DNA from: Rhizobium sp. AAP43
GTDB lineage: Bacteria; Pseudomonadota; Alphaproteobacteria; Rhizobiales; Rhizobiaceae
Length of the DNA stretch: 64,000 nt
Assembly: GCF_001296045.1 (NCBI RefSeq)
Contig: NZ_LJHS01000002.1
Span: 244,804 to 308,803, forward strand
Reading direction: 5' to 3'
The position numbers and the translations under genes were made by a program. Shown here one piece after another: positions 54,824 through 63,988 of the stretch. The notes below the pieces were generated by a model. The model saw only the letters and a list, made by a program, of their open reading frames with translations, ran no database searches and was not told the origin of the DNA. The stretch's first letter is position 1, and every line of letters begins with the position of its first letter.

Positions 54824-56236
54824 TCAGCTCAGCGCTTTTTTCAGCGGCGCGATATGACGGATCACCAGGAGATCGAGCGCGAGAAGGACCACGAGCACGG
54901 CACCGCTCAAGGGGAAGAGCAGCGAGACCGCCAGCATGACGATGGCGCCGGTCTTCCACAGCGGACCAGGCTCGGAGACGGTTGGTGCTACAAGGCGGGT
55001 GGCGCCCTTTGGACGACGCTTCCACCACATCACAAAGCCACTGACCGACAGGAAGATGATCGACAGACAGAAGACGGTGACCAGGATCAGGTTCCAGAGA
55101 CCCATGTCCCCTTCGTGGAAAGCGATGCCGGCGGCCATGGCCTTGCCGGCCACGCCGTAATCGGCAAAGCCGACATCGGCCAGGATACGGCCGGTATACT
55201 GGTCGACATGCACGGTGCGGTCCATCAAGGGATTGGCGCTGTCATTGCTCATCGTGTCGCGGGCGATGGTCCAGACGGCTGTCTCATCACCCGGGAAAGC
55301 CAGCTGGAAACGCTGGTCGAAGCCGAGGCTGCGGGCGAGCGTGACGATGGCGTCGAGGGTGACGGGCTGGCCTTCCGGCGTGCCGGTGACACCAGCATCA
55401 GAGCCGGAGGCTGGCATCGGCGTCTGTTCCAGCGTCCACGGGACATCCTTGATGCCGCCGTGATTCATGCTGGCATGGGTCTTGTCCGAGAGGGGAACGT
55501 TGTCCCACTTTTCCGCCGGAAACGTGCTCCAGGCCTGAGTGTACTTCTCACCCCAGATGCCGGCCCAGGTGAGGCCGGAGAGGAGGAAGACGACAAGCAG
55601 CAGCGAGGCATAGAAGCCGATCGACAGATGCAGCGACTTCCACAATTGGCGGCCCTTGGCCGAAAATTGCGGGATCAATACCGAGCCGAAGCCACGACCA
55701 TCACGCGGCCACCACAGGTAAAGGCCAGTGACGACAAGCATGATGCCGAAGCCGGCTGCGATCTCAATCAGGCGGTCGCCGAGATCACCGATGAGGAGCG
55801 TGCCATGGATCGTGTCAGCGAGATCATATAGGCCATTGCGACGCTCCCAACTGCCGAGAACCTCAGCCTTGTAGGGATCGACCGCGACCATGAACGAGGC
55901 TTCGCCCTGATGGACACGGAAGATGGCGGCGCCGGTTTTCGTGCGCGGTGCAATGTATTGCACGATCTGGCCGGGGATTTCGCGCACGGCGGCCTCAGCC
56001 TGGAGCGAGGTTGCCGCGATGGTTGTCTGCGGCTCGACCGTATAGGTTTTCTCGCCGTCTCGACCATAGATCGTCGCCGTCCAGAGCATGATCAGGCCGG
56101 TGACGGCGAGCATGATGAGGAAGGGCGCAACATAGAGGCCGGCATAGAAATGCCAGCGCCAGGCAGTGATATAGAAGCGGCGGGCCATGCCTGCAGCCTG
56201 CGCCGGTGAAGCGGAGTGGTCGGTAACGACGGACAT
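54824..56236 (-). CDS. PepSY-associated membrane protein (PiuB-like)
   Basis: A 470-residue inner-membrane protein with four to five main membrane segments (WHFYAGLYVAPFLIMLAVTG, FGIMLVVTGLYLWWPRDG, GFYASLLLVVFLLSGLTWAG) and periplasmic PepSY domains between. WHFYAGLYVAPFL with its His and the WWPRDG loop are typical for iron-regulated PiuB/FhuF-like membrane proteins that are thought to reduce or help import ferric or haem substrates. It follows the Crp-type gene by 32 bases. Confidence 0.9.
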   Translation of the reverse strand: MSVVTDHSASPAQAAGMARRFYITAWRWHFYAGLYVAPFLIMLAVTGLIMLWTATIYGRDGEKTYTVEPQTTIAATSLQAEAAVREIPGQIVQYIAPRTKTGAAIFRVHQGEASFMVAVDPYKAEVLGSWERRNGLYDLADTIHGTLLIGDLGDRLIEIAAGFGIMLVVTGLYLWWPRDGRGFGSVLIPQFSAKGRQLWKSLHLSIGFYASLLLVVFLLSGLTWAGIWGEKYTQAWSTFPAEKWDNVPLSDKTHASMNHGGIKDVPWTLEQTPMPASGSDAGVTGTPEGQPVTLDAIVTLARSLGFDQRFQLAFPGDETAVWTIARDTMSNDSANPLMDRTVHVDQYTGRILADVGFADYGVAGKAMAAGIAFHEGDMGLWNLILVTVFCLSIIFLSVSGFVMWWKRRPKGATRLVAPTVSEPGPLWKTGAIVMLAVSLLFPLSGAVLVVLLALDLLVIRHIAPLKKALS

Positions 56237-56268
56237 TGAATAACCTTTGTATTGGGGTCGGTGAAAAA

Positions 56269-56952
56269 TCAGGAAAGCGCGCGATCGCCGGCTGCGACCC
56301 GAGCCAGATTGGCAGGCTCGAGAAGCGTGACGAGATCATTGTGCTGGATGTCGATGAGCCCGGCCTTTTTGAGCCGGGTGAAGCAGCGGCTGACCGTCTC
56401 GACAGTCAGGCCGAGCCAATCGGCCAGATCGGTCCGGGTGGGGTAGAGATGGAAGGTCACGGCGCCGCGTTTTTTCTGCCGCGCCGGGCGACCGAACTGA
56501 CCGGCGAGATCAAGCACGGCGGAGGCGACGCGCTCGGGCGCGGTCTTGCGACCGAGCAGCATGGCGAGCGCCTGCGAGCGGGCGAGGGTTTCGGTGAGCG
56601 CGACTTCGAGATCGCTCGCGGCCAGTGGCTCCGCGACGACCTCAAGCCGGGTGAAGCCGAGTGTTTCCGCCGAATGACGATTGCGATCACCCGCGCCGAG
56701 ACCAATGATGCGGCCCGGACCGACCAGATCGATCACCTGGCGGCGACCGTCCGAAAGGGTCTGGAAGGTGGCGACGCAGCCATCCACCACACGATAACGC
56801 GGCGAGCGGGCGAAGCCTTCGAGGAAGACGACGGTGCGGGGCGGCAGAAGCGAACCGGTGGCATCCTTGTGGAACGGCCGGTCGGCATTGCGAAGGAGTG
56901 CGGATAGAGGCGCGATCGGCACCTCCCCGGCATGGACGGGCATTTGCAACAT
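56269..56952 (-). CDS. Crp/Fnr family regulator
   Basis: A 227-residue regulator. N-terminal cyclic-nucleotide-binding-like domain (FARSPRYRVVDGCVATFQTL; RRQVIDLVGPGRIIGLG), a long dimer helix, and a C-terminal winged helix (LYPTRTDLADWLGLTVETVS, then RCFTRLKKAGLID). There is no Fnr-type Cys cluster at the N-terminus, so it is not an iron-sulfur oxygen sensor. The C-terminal LGLTVETVSRCFTRL matches the FixK/FnrN recognition helix. It is upstream of the PepSY membrane gene. Confidence 0.92.
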   Translation of the reverse strand: MLQMPVHAGEVPIAPLSALLRNADRPFHKDATGSLLPPRTVVFLEGFARSPRYRVVDGCVATFQTLSDGRRQVIDLVGPGRIIGLGAGDRNRHSAETLGFTRLEVVAEPLAASDLEVALTETLARSQALAMLLGRKTAPERVASAVLDLAGQFGRPARQKKRGAVTFHLYPTRTDLADWLGLTVETVSRCFTRLKKAGLIDIQHNDLVTLLEPANLARVAAGDRALS

Positions 56953-57044
56953 GGTTCACATCCGATGGTGACCGGACATGCATCAGCTGCACGCATCCCG
57001 GCCTGATTGACGAATGACCGCAACAAGCGCGGCCGAACGGTCGG

Positions 57045-57443
57045 TCAGGCGATGACGGGTGGTGCGCGAGGAGCGCTGCTGGGCGGGAAGAGCTGGCGGT
57101 AGTGCGCCTCTGCGGGCTTTGGCAGAATGATTTCGCCGGCTGCGGCGAGGCGAATGCCGACTGTGTCCGACGGCTCGGGCAACAGGGCCGTTACGCTTAT
57201 ACGGCAGGCTTCGCAATCCGATGTCGCCGCATGCGGCTTGACCTTGCCGTCTGCATCCGTGCCCGGCAGGCAGAGCTCGGGCACTGTGCCATCGGGCAGA
57301 GTCAGCGCGGCGATTTCGGCGGGGGAAAAGGATGTTTCGACAGTTCCTGCCGGGCGATGGGCGAGCCCCAACAGGACAAGCGCGACGACGCAGAGCATGC
57401 GTATCGCGTGTTCAAGCCTGTTTTTGCTGACCCATGCGGCCAT
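57045..57443 (-). CDS. Small exported/anchored protein with CxxC, unknown
   Basis: A 132-residue protein with one hydrophobic segment at about 15-32 (MLCVVALVLLGLAHRP) and a soluble domain carrying ELCLPGTDADG and SDCEACRISVTALLPEP, that is three Cys including a CxxC. This has a DUF2946-like flavour (small membrane proteins near metal uptake genes), but that is weak. ATG 57443 is chosen; the longer frame has an unlike tail. It is 92 bases upstream of the Crp gene on the same strand. Confidence 0.62.
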   Translation of the reverse strand: MAAWVSKNRLEHAIRMLCVVALVLLGLAHRPAGTVETSFSPAEIAALTLPDGTVPELCLPGTDADGKVKPHAATSDCEACRISVTALLPEPSDTVGIRLAAAGEIILPKPAEAHYRQLFPPSSAPRAPPVIA

Positions 57444-57604
57444 GCGTATCCCCTTGATGCCATCGACCGATAGCATTGGCTCTTGCGGTTCACAAGAGCG
57501 TGAATCTGTCGCAAGGCAAGGCGCCACCCGTGCGGTATCAGGCACGCGTTGAAACTGGATATTGGTGGCGTATCGGATCTCTCGGCCCATGTCTCGCTGG
57601 GCGA

Positions 57605-58513
57605 TCAGCCGGTCTCGATCGTCTGCCGTAGCCAGCCAAGGAATACATCCACGGCGCGCTTGCGTTTTCGGCGGAGGGGCACGACGACGTAATAGGCCCC
57701 TTTCGGTGTCAACGACATCTCGGTGAGCCGGATCAATCGCTTCTGCACCAGGAGATCATCAACCAGCTGTTTCCAGCCGAGCGCGATCCCCTGCCCGTTC
57801 AGAGCAGCGTGGATCGCTTCCGTATAGAAACTGCAGCGGAAGCCCTGGATCTTGCGCGGCGTGGAAACCCCGAATTCAGACAGCCAGTCTGGCCAGCCAA
57901 TCCACAGCGGATCATCCGTCTGATCGGCGATCAAGGGATGGGAGAGAAGGTCGGCGGGCGCGGTCAGCCGCTCAGGCTCGGCCAGAAAATCGGGATGGCA
58001 GACGGGGAAGACCTCGTCGGTAAACAGGCGTTCCGCCTCACAATTCGGCCATGCCCTATCGCCGAAGCGGATGGCAAGATCGACTTCGCCTTCGTCGAGG
58101 GAAGGCATTGCATCCTGCGAGACGATCCGCAGGCGGATTTCCGGATAAGCACGGGCAAAATGCGAGATGCGCGGGAGCAGCCAGAACTGCGAGAAGGCAA
58201 CCGTTGCGGAGATCGCGAGCTCATCTTCCGCCTCGTCCTTGCGCAGTTCGGCGGCGGCCTCTGAAAGCAGGGAAAAGGCCTGGCTTGTCGCCGTTGCCAG
58301 AATGCGCCCCTTGTCGGTGAGGACCACCTTGCGATGATGGCGGTGAAAAAGGGCGGCGCCGAAATCCAGCTCAAGCGCATGGATCTGGCGGCTGACGGCG
58401 GCCTGGGTGACACCGAGCTCTGCGGCCGCACGGGTGAAGCTGCCGAGCCTTGCCGCAGCCTCGAAAACGGTCAGTGCCGTCAGGGGTGGCAACGTTCTGC
58501 GCAAGCTTTTCAT
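57605..58513 (-). CDS. LysR family regulator (GcvA-like)
   Basis: A 302-residue regulator. N-terminal HTH: LTALTVFEAAARLGSFTRAA then AELGVTQAAVSRQIHALELD; the remaining substrate-binding-like part has FWLLPRISHFARAYPEIRLR, common in GcvA-type members. ATG 58513 reads MKSLRRTLPPLTALTVFE. It is divergent from the Rieske oxygenase gene; a T-N11-A palindrome (58551-58565) lies between. It is likely the activator of betaine or stachydrine breakdown. Confidence 0.95.
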   Translation of the reverse strand: MKSLRRTLPPLTALTVFEAAARLGSFTRAAAELGVTQAAVSRQIHALELDFGAALFHRHHRKVVLTDKGRILATATSQAFSLLSEAAAELRKDEAEDELAISATVAFSQFWLLPRISHFARAYPEIRLRIVSQDAMPSLDEGEVDLAIRFGDRAWPNCEAERLFTDEVFPVCHPDFLAEPERLTAPADLLSHPLIADQTDDPLWIGWPDWLSEFGVSTPRKIQGFRCSFYTEAIHAALNGQGIALGWKQLVDDLLVQKRLIRLTEMSLTPKGAYYVVVPLRRKRKRAVDVFLGWLRQTIETG

Positions 58514-58550
58514 CAGACTTCAAAACCCCGTTTGCCGGGACCAGCTTCGC

Positions 58551-58565
58551 ATTACTTCTGGTAAT
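58551..58565. promoter_or_regulatory. LysR-type operator candidate
   Basis: ATTAC-TTCTG-GTAAT, a perfect inverted repeat including the T-N11-A signature of LysR regulators, 37 bases upstream of the LysR gene start and 80 bases before the oxygenase ATG. Confidence 0.6.
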
Positions 58566-58644
58566 GTCAACGCAGCCTATTTGTAGAGTTGAAAAGCGCC
58601 CGCGGGCTGCGATCATCGGGGTTATCCAATGATCAGGGCGCATC

Positions 58645-59898
58645 ATGCTGAACAGCTTCTCCTCCCCCATTTCGAGCCTTCTTGACCAGCGCGCCGCAGG
58701 GTGCTCCCTCCCGGCCGGTCTCTACACCCGCGAGGACGTTTTCCAGGCGGATCTCGATGTCTTCTTTGCCAAGCACTGGATCTATGTGGGCCTGGAATGC
58801 GAAGTGCCGGAGGCCGGCGACGCGATTACGCTCGATATCGGGCCTGCAAGCATCATCATTCTCCGCGACGACGACAATGCGATCCGCGTGGTTCGGAATG
58901 TCTGTCGTCATCGCGGCGCACGCCTGCTCGATGCCGGGCCGAGCATCATCTCGAAACTGGTCTGTCCCTATCACCAGTGGACCTACGAGCTTTCCGGCGA
59001 GCTCTCCTATGCGCCGCATATGGGCAAGGATTTCGACAAGAGCTGTCGCAGTCTGAAGCCTGTGCATTTCCGTTCCATCGGCGGGCTGATCTATATCTGT
59101 CTTTCGGACGAACCGCCTGAAGATATCAACAGACTTGAAGAGGTGATGGAGCCGCGGCTCGCACCCTATGACATCCGCAATGCCAAGGTTGCCCACCAGG
59201 TCGACGTGATCGAAGAGGGCAACTGGAAGCTGACGATGGAGAACAATCGGGAGTGCTACCATTGTTCGGCCAACCATCCGGAACTCTGCGTGTCCTTCAT
59301 CGACCTCGATTTCGGCTTCGACCCGGAGAGCCTGAGCGCCGACGACCTGAAAATGGCCGAAACGCATTTCGCCATGTACGAGGCGCGCACCCAAAGCTGG
59401 GAGGCGGACGGTTTTCCGTCGCAGACGGTTGAGCAGACGCGGGACTGCGCGACGAACTTCCGAACCCAGCGGCTGATCATTGCAGGCGCAGGCGAATCCC
59501 AGACCGAGGATGCGACCGCCGCCTCGTCCAAGCTGCTCGGCCACATGACACGCAAGGATCTGGGCGACACGCATCTGTGGGGCCACAATGCCTGGAACCA
59601 TTTCATGGGCGACCATGCCGTGACCGCCATGGTCATTCCGCTCTCCGCAGACCGAACGCTGGTGCGCACCAAGTGGCTCGTTCACAAGGATGCCGTGGAA
59701 GGGGTCGACTACGACCTGCACAAGCTGACCCATGTCTGGATCGAGACAACCGAGCAGGATGCCGGTCTTGTCGAGCGGTCACATGCCGGCGTGTCTGACC
59801 CGGCCTATGAGCCGGGCGTCTATTCGCCCTTCAGCGAGCGGGCGCTTGATGACTTTGCCACCTGGTACATCGACCGGCTGCGCGCCCATGGCTACTGA
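58645..59898 (+). CDS. Rieske oxygenase, GbcA/Stc2-type
   Basis: Terminal oxygenase, 417 residues, that demethylates a quaternary amine such as glycine betaine (GbcA) or stachydrine (Stc2), releasing formaldehyde. Rieske [2Fe-2S] ligands: C87-x-H89 in VCRHRGARL and C107-x2-H110 in CPYHQWTYEL. Mononuclear iron site: E203, H206 and H211 in ENNRECYHCSANHPEL. It is cotranscribed with its reductase (11-base overlap) and divergent from the LysR gene. The family cannot tell the two substrates apart by motif alone; the linked Fe-S flavoenzyme favours stachydrine or a betaine route. Confidence 0.93.
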   Translation: MLNSFSSPISSLLDQRAAGCSLPAGLYTREDVFQADLDVFFAKHWIYVGLECEVPEAGDAITLDIGPASIIILRDDDNAIRVVRNVCRHRGARLLDAGPSIISKLVCPYHQWTYELSGELSYAPHMGKDFDKSCRSLKPVHFRSIGGLIYICLSDEPPEDINRLEEVMEPRLAPYDIRNAKVAHQVDVIEEGNWKLTMENNRECYHCSANHPELCVSFIDLDFGFDPESLSADDLKMAETHFAMYEARTQSWEADGFPSQTVEQTRDCATNFRTQRLIIAGAGESQTEDATAASSKLLGHMTRKDLGDTHLWGHNAWNHFMGDHAVTAMVIPLSADRTLVRTKWLVHKDAVEGVDYDLHKLTHVWIETTEQDAGLVERSHAGVSDPAYEPGVYSPFSERALDDFATWYIDRLRAHGY

Positions 59899-60970
59899 AA
59901 TGCAGCAGGCAGGTATTGCCCAGAGCGCCGGATCATGGTGGGATCCTGAGGTGGATGATGCGCTTGTCTGCATCGATGTTCACGATGAAACCCATGACGT
60001 GAAGAGCTTCACCTTCGTCTCGCCGCAGGGCAAGGCGATCCGGTTCGCGGCAGGGCAATACTTCCTGTTCGAGCCTGATATCGATGGCGAGGACAATGGC
60101 CGCTGCTACAGCATCTCGTCTTCCCCGCTGAGGCCGAATGCCATCACCGTGACGACAAAACGGGTGGCGGGCGGCAAAGTGTCGAACTGGATGCACGATA
60201 CCCTGCGGGCCGGCATGCAGATCAAGGCGAGCGGCCCGATGGGGCGTTTCATCCGACCGGCGGCGAAGGGCTATGTCTTCCTGTCCGGTGGTTCGGGCAT
60301 CACGCCCGTCATGTCCATGCTGCGGGAGATTGCGGATCGGGCGGAGCCGGCAGATGTCGTGTTCCTGCATGCGGGCCGCAGCCCGAAGGACCTGGTGTTT
60401 CGCGAAGAACTGGTGCTTTTGGCGCGCCGGATGAAGGGCGTGCGTCTGCTGTTCCTGCCCGAGGAGATTTCCACGGACAGGGCCTGGCATGGGTTCAGCG
60501 GGCGGATTTCGCGAGAGCTGATGGCACTCGCCATTCCCGACATTGCCGAGCGGGTGGTGATGTGCTGCGGACCGGCCCCCTTCATGGCGGCGGCCCGGAC
60601 GATCTGCACTTCTCTCGGTGTCAGCGAGGACCGCTATATCGAAGAAAGCTTCGACGCAGCCGTGATCGAGGATACGCCGGCACCGGCTATGGAGACTGTC
60701 GCCGCCAAAAGCTTCGAGGTTCGGTTTGCCAAGCAGGGCAAGGCGATTGCCGTCTCCAGCGACCAGACCGTGCTTTCCCAGGCCAAGAAGGCGGGGCTGC
60801 GCATTCCCTCGTCCTGCGCCAACGGCATTTGCGGGACCTGCAAGTCGAAACTCGTCAGCGGCACGGTCGATATGCAGCATGACGGCGGGATAAGGCAGCG
60901 GGAAATCGATGCCGGCTTTTTCCTGCCCTGCTGTTCCAAGCCTTTGAGCGACCTTGTCGTCGACCGGTAG
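59888..60970 (+). CDS. Oxygenase reductase with C-terminal [2Fe-2S] (GbcB/Stc-type)
   Basis: A 360-residue electron-transfer partner of the oxygenase. FAD-binding barrel (about 20-115; GRCYSISSSPL), NAD(P)-binding domain (FLSGGSGITPVMSMLREI, MCCGPAPFMAAA) and a plant-type ferredoxin domain at the C-terminus with IPSSCANGICGTCKSKL and the last Cys in FFLPCCSKP. ATG 59888 (overlapping the oxygenase stop) or 59900 are both possible and neither has a strong ribosome site; coupling to the upstream gene is likely. Supplies electrons from NADH to the Rieske centre. Confidence 0.94.
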   Translation: MATEMQQAGIAQSAGSWWDPEVDDALVCIDVHDETHDVKSFTFVSPQGKAIRFAAGQYFLFEPDIDGEDNGRCYSISSSPLRPNAITVTTKRVAGGKVSNWMHDTLRAGMQIKASGPMGRFIRPAAKGYVFLSGGSGITPVMSMLREIADRAEPADVVFLHAGRSPKDLVFREELVLLARRMKGVRLLFLPEEISTDRAWHGFSGRISRELMALAIPDIAERVVMCCGPAPFMAAARTICTSLGVSEDRYIEESFDAAVIEDTPAPAMETVAAKSFEVRFAKQGKAIAVSSDQTVLSQAKKAGLRIPSSCANGICGTCKSKLVSGTVDMQHDGGIRQREIDAGFFLPCCSKPLSDLVVDR

Positions 60971-61049
60971 CGTCGGCCGATCATCTCCCAAGCAGTGACC
61001 TTCAGGGCGCCGGCCAGCCGGCGCCCTTCTTTTTGCCCTCAACCCTGGC

Positions 61050-63086
61050 TCAGACAGTCTTCATCAGGCGCAGAGCATCGTAGATTGCCGCGTGGGTGTT
61101 GCGGGCGGCAACCGCGTCACCGATGCGGAAGAGCTGGAACCGTCCCGCCGGATTGCGCGCGACCTCCTGGCTTTCGCCGCCAATCAAGGCGTCGTAATCC
61201 ACTTCGCCAAGGTTGGACGAGTTCGGCTTCAGATCGAAGTAAAGTTCGTCCAGCGGGATCGTGCCGTGATTGATCACGACTTGATCGACGATGCGCTCCT
61301 TCGAGACGCCGCCATAATCGCTGCCGATATGCGCGAGGAGGCCATTGCCCTGTCGTTCGATGCCTTCGAGGCGATAGGTGACGGTGAAGGTGACGTCCTG
61401 CTTCTGCAGGCTGCGCATATAGGGCACGAGGTTCATCGCCATAACCTCCGGGGCAAAGCTGCGGTCCGGCGTCATGATCTCCACCTTGGCGCCGGCCGCC
61501 GCCAGGATATCCGCCGCCTGCAGGCCGGCGTGATCACCGGCGTCATCGAAAACGAGCACATTGGTGCCGGGCTTCACATCGCCGGAAATGATATCCCAGG
61601 AGGAGACCACGAGATCATTGCCGGAAGAGAGGATCTCGGTGCTGGGGAAGCCGCCGGTTGCGACAACCACGACATCGGGGTTTTCCGCCTCGATTGCAGT
61701 TGCATCGGCCCAGGTGTTGAAGCGGAAGGTGACGCCGTATTTCTCGCACTGGGCCATGCGCCAGTCGATGATGCTCATCATTTCCCGCCGCCTTGGGCTG
61801 CGCGCTGTGAGACGGATCTGGCCACCGGGCTGATTGGCAGCTTCGAAGACGACGACATCATGGCCGCGCTCACCGGCGACACGTGCGGCTTCGAGGCCAG
61901 CTGGCCCTGCCCCGACGATCACCACTTTCTTGCGGGCTGGCGCCCGGTCCAGCACATGCGGCATGGTCTCTTCGCGACCGGTCGCGGCATTGTGGATGCA
62001 ATAGGCAGCACCGCCCTGATAGATGCGGTCCAGACAGTAATTGGCCCCGACGCAGGGGCGGATGTCCTCCTCGCGCTTTTCGATGATCTTGCGGACGATA
62101 TGCGGGTCGGTCATGTGGGCGCGGGTCATGCCGACCATATCGACCTTGCCGGACGCGATCGCATGGCGGGCCGTCGCGACATCCGGAATCTTGGCGGCGT
62201 GGAAGGTGGGGAACTGGGTCGCGGCCCGGATTTCACCGGCGAAATCCAGATGCGGCGCATTGGCCATGCCCTGGATCGGGATGAGGTCGGTCAGGCCTGG
62301 ATCGGTGTCGATATGACCGCGCACGACGTTCAGGTAGTCGATCAGGCCGCTGGCCTTCAGGCGCCGCGAGATTTCCAGGCCTTCCGCCTTGTCGGTGCCA
62401 CCCGCCAGGTTCTCATCGGCAGTATAGCGCACACCGAGAATGAAATCGTCGCCGACGCGTTTTCGGATGGCCGTAAAAACGTCGAGACAGAAGCGCATGC
62501 GGTTGTCGAGATCGCCGCCATAGGGGCCATCGAGCTCATTGGTCAGCGGCGAGACGAACTGGTCGATCAGGTGACCATAGGCCTCCAGCTCGACGCCATC
62601 CATGCCGCCAGCCTTCATGCGCTCAGCCGCATCGGCGAAATCCTTGATGATGCGCTCGATATCCCAATCCTCGATCTTCTTCGGGAATGCGCGGTGCGCT
62701 GCTTCGCGATGATGCGAGGGCGCCACCACCGGCAGCCAGTCGCCCTTGTCCCAGCGGGTGCGACGGCCGAGATGGGTGAGCTGGATCATGATTGCCGAGC
62801 CTGCCTCATGAACAGCGTCCGTCATTTCCCGGATCCAGGGAACGATCTCGTCCTTGTAGGCGAGCAGATTGTTGAAGACCGGCGGGCTGTCCTTGGAGAC
62901 GGCCGCAGACCCAGCCGTCATCGTCAGCGCCACGCCGCCCTTTGCACGCTCGACCGTGTAGGCGCGGTATTGCTCCTTCGGCATCCCATCCTCCGGATAG
63001 GCCGGTTCGTGGGAGGTCACGATGATGCGGTTCTTGAGCGTCAAATGCTTGAGCTGAAAGGGTTGCAGCAGGGGATCGTTCGACAT
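61050..63086 (-). CDS. Old-yellow-enzyme/Fe-S flavoprotein demethylase (StcD/DgcA-type)
   Basis: A 678-residue protein of the trimethylamine-dehydrogenase/2,4-dienoyl-CoA-reductase class: FMN barrel at about 5-350, then an Fe-S motif PCVGANYCLDRIYQGGAAYC, then FAD/NAD domains (KKVVIVGAGPAGLEAARVAG). In betaine/stachydrine clusters the homologue removes the last methyls (N-methylproline or dimethylglycine). The canonical C-x2-C-x2-C-x11/12-C is changed at the second position: Ala. ATG 63086 has the usual family start MSNDPLLQPFQLKHLTLKNR. Divergent from the TetR gene, with a palindrome between. Confidence 0.9.
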   Translation of the reverse strand: MSNDPLLQPFQLKHLTLKNRIIVTSHEPAYPEDGMPKEQYRAYTVERAKGGVALTMTAGSAAVSKDSPPVFNNLLAYKDEIVPWIREMTDAVHEAGSAIMIQLTHLGRRTRWDKGDWLPVVAPSHHREAAHRAFPKKIEDWDIERIIKDFADAAERMKAGGMDGVELEAYGHLIDQFVSPLTNELDGPYGGDLDNRMRFCLDVFTAIRKRVGDDFILGVRYTADENLAGGTDKAEGLEISRRLKASGLIDYLNVVRGHIDTDPGLTDLIPIQGMANAPHLDFAGEIRAATQFPTFHAAKIPDVATARHAIASGKVDMVGMTRAHMTDPHIVRKIIEKREEDIRPCVGANYCLDRIYQGGAAYCIHNAATGREETMPHVLDRAPARKKVVIVGAGPAGLEAARVAGERGHDVVVFEAANQPGGQIRLTARSPRRREMMSIIDWRMAQCEKYGVTFRFNTWADATAIEAENPDVVVVATGGFPSTEILSSGNDLVVSSWDIISGDVKPGTNVLVFDDAGDHAGLQAADILAAAGAKVEIMTPDRSFAPEVMAMNLVPYMRSLQKQDVTFTVTYRLEGIERQGNGLLAHIGSDYGGVSKERIVDQVVINHGTIPLDELYFDLKPNSSNLGEVDYDALIGGESQEVARNPAGRFQLFRIGDAVAARNTHAAIYDALRLMKTV

Positions 63087-63128
63087 GGCAGGGCTCCGCG
63101 CATCAGGTTTCGGCGGAAAATCTAGCAT

Positions 63129-63148
63129 AATGTACAGTACTGTCAATT
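63129..63148. promoter_or_regulatory. TetR-type operator candidate
   Basis: AATGTACAGTACTGTCAATT: an inverted repeat centred on ACAGTACTGT with only two mismatched pairs in 20 bases. It lies between the flavoprotein gene and the TetR-type gene and overlaps the expected promoter of the former. Confidence 0.6.
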
Positions 63149-63222
63149 TACTCGACGCTCCTGTATATTCCTGGAAACTTCACGGGATTGCGGGCCGTCC
63201 CTTGCCGGGTTAGGAGAGGCGC

Positions 63223-63855
63223 ATGGATCAAGGCGGAAACGATAGCGGCTGGCGCGGGTCCCTCGAGGGATGGCTCGAGGCCGCCTATGAAGCACTGCTG
63301 GACGGTGGCGTCGATGCGGTGAAGATCCTGCCGCTTGCGAATAGGCTCAAGCTGTCGCGCACCAGCTTCTACTGGTTCTTCAAGGACCGCGACGAACTTC
63401 TCTCCGCACTCCTCCAACGCTGGCGGGAAAAGAACACCGGCAATCTCGTGACACAGGCAGAGGCCTATGCCGAGACGATTGCGGAGGCGACGCTCAACGT
63501 CTTCGATTGCTGGCTTGACCGAAACCTGTTCGACGCACCTTTCGAGTTTGCGGTGCGAAGCTGGTCGCTGCAATCGGCCGACATTCTGGCCGCCGTCCAG
63601 GCAGCCGACCAGACCCGGCTGGAAGCGCTATCGCAAATGTTCACGCGGTATGGCTTCGACCCGGTGGCTGCCGACGTTCGGGCCCGAACGGTCTATCTGG
63701 TGCAGATCGGCTATATCTCGATGCAGAGCCGCGAGGACCTGGAGCTGCGCCTGCAGCGCATCCCGCAGTATATCGAGATCTTTACCGGTACGCGCGCAGA
63801 GCCGCGCGAAATCGAGCGCTTCCTGTCGCGGCATCGCGGACGGACGCCGGAGTGA
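63223..63855 (+). CDS. TetR/AcrR family regulator
   Basis: A 210-residue repressor. The N-terminal HTH includes LEAAYEALLDGGVDAVKILP and LANRLKLSRTSFYWFFKDRD, typical of TetR (SFYWFF at the recognition helix). The C-terminal domain binds an unknown ligand. A GGAGAGG site precedes ATG 63223. It is divergent from the flavoprotein gene, and the dyad at 63129-63148 is its likely operator. The ligand may be an amine of the same pathway. Confidence 0.94.
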   Translation: MDQGGNDSGWRGSLEGWLEAAYEALLDGGVDAVKILPLANRLKLSRTSFYWFFKDRDELLSALLQRWREKNTGNLVTQAEAYAETIAEATLNVFDCWLDRNLFDAPFEFAVRSWSLQSADILAAVQAADQTRLEALSQMFTRYGFDPVAADVRARTVYLVQIGYISMQSREDLELRLQRIPQYIEIFTGTRAEPREIERFLSRHRGRTPE

Positions 63856-63950
63856 CACCGATCTGGTGGCAACAAACACCCAGTCGAGATCGTCGATTTG
63901 GATTTCTCCCGGATGCAGATCCGACGCTAACGCCGATGCGCCATAAAACG

Positions 63951-63988
63951 AAAAAGCCTGCCGCGGGAGGAGGTGCGGCAGGCTTTTC
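63951..63988. terminator. Rho-independent terminator at the right end
   Basis: AAAGCCTGCCGC and complement form a 12-bp stem around a loop of ten bases, with A run left and T run right. It follows the TetR gene by about 95 bases and may also serve a leftward gene beyond the window. Confidence 0.85.

Noticed and set aside
61092..63125. A 677-residue open frame opposite the Fe-S flavoprotein gene
   Set aside because: It mirrors a long GC-rich gene, has no family feature and shares the control region; treated as shadow.
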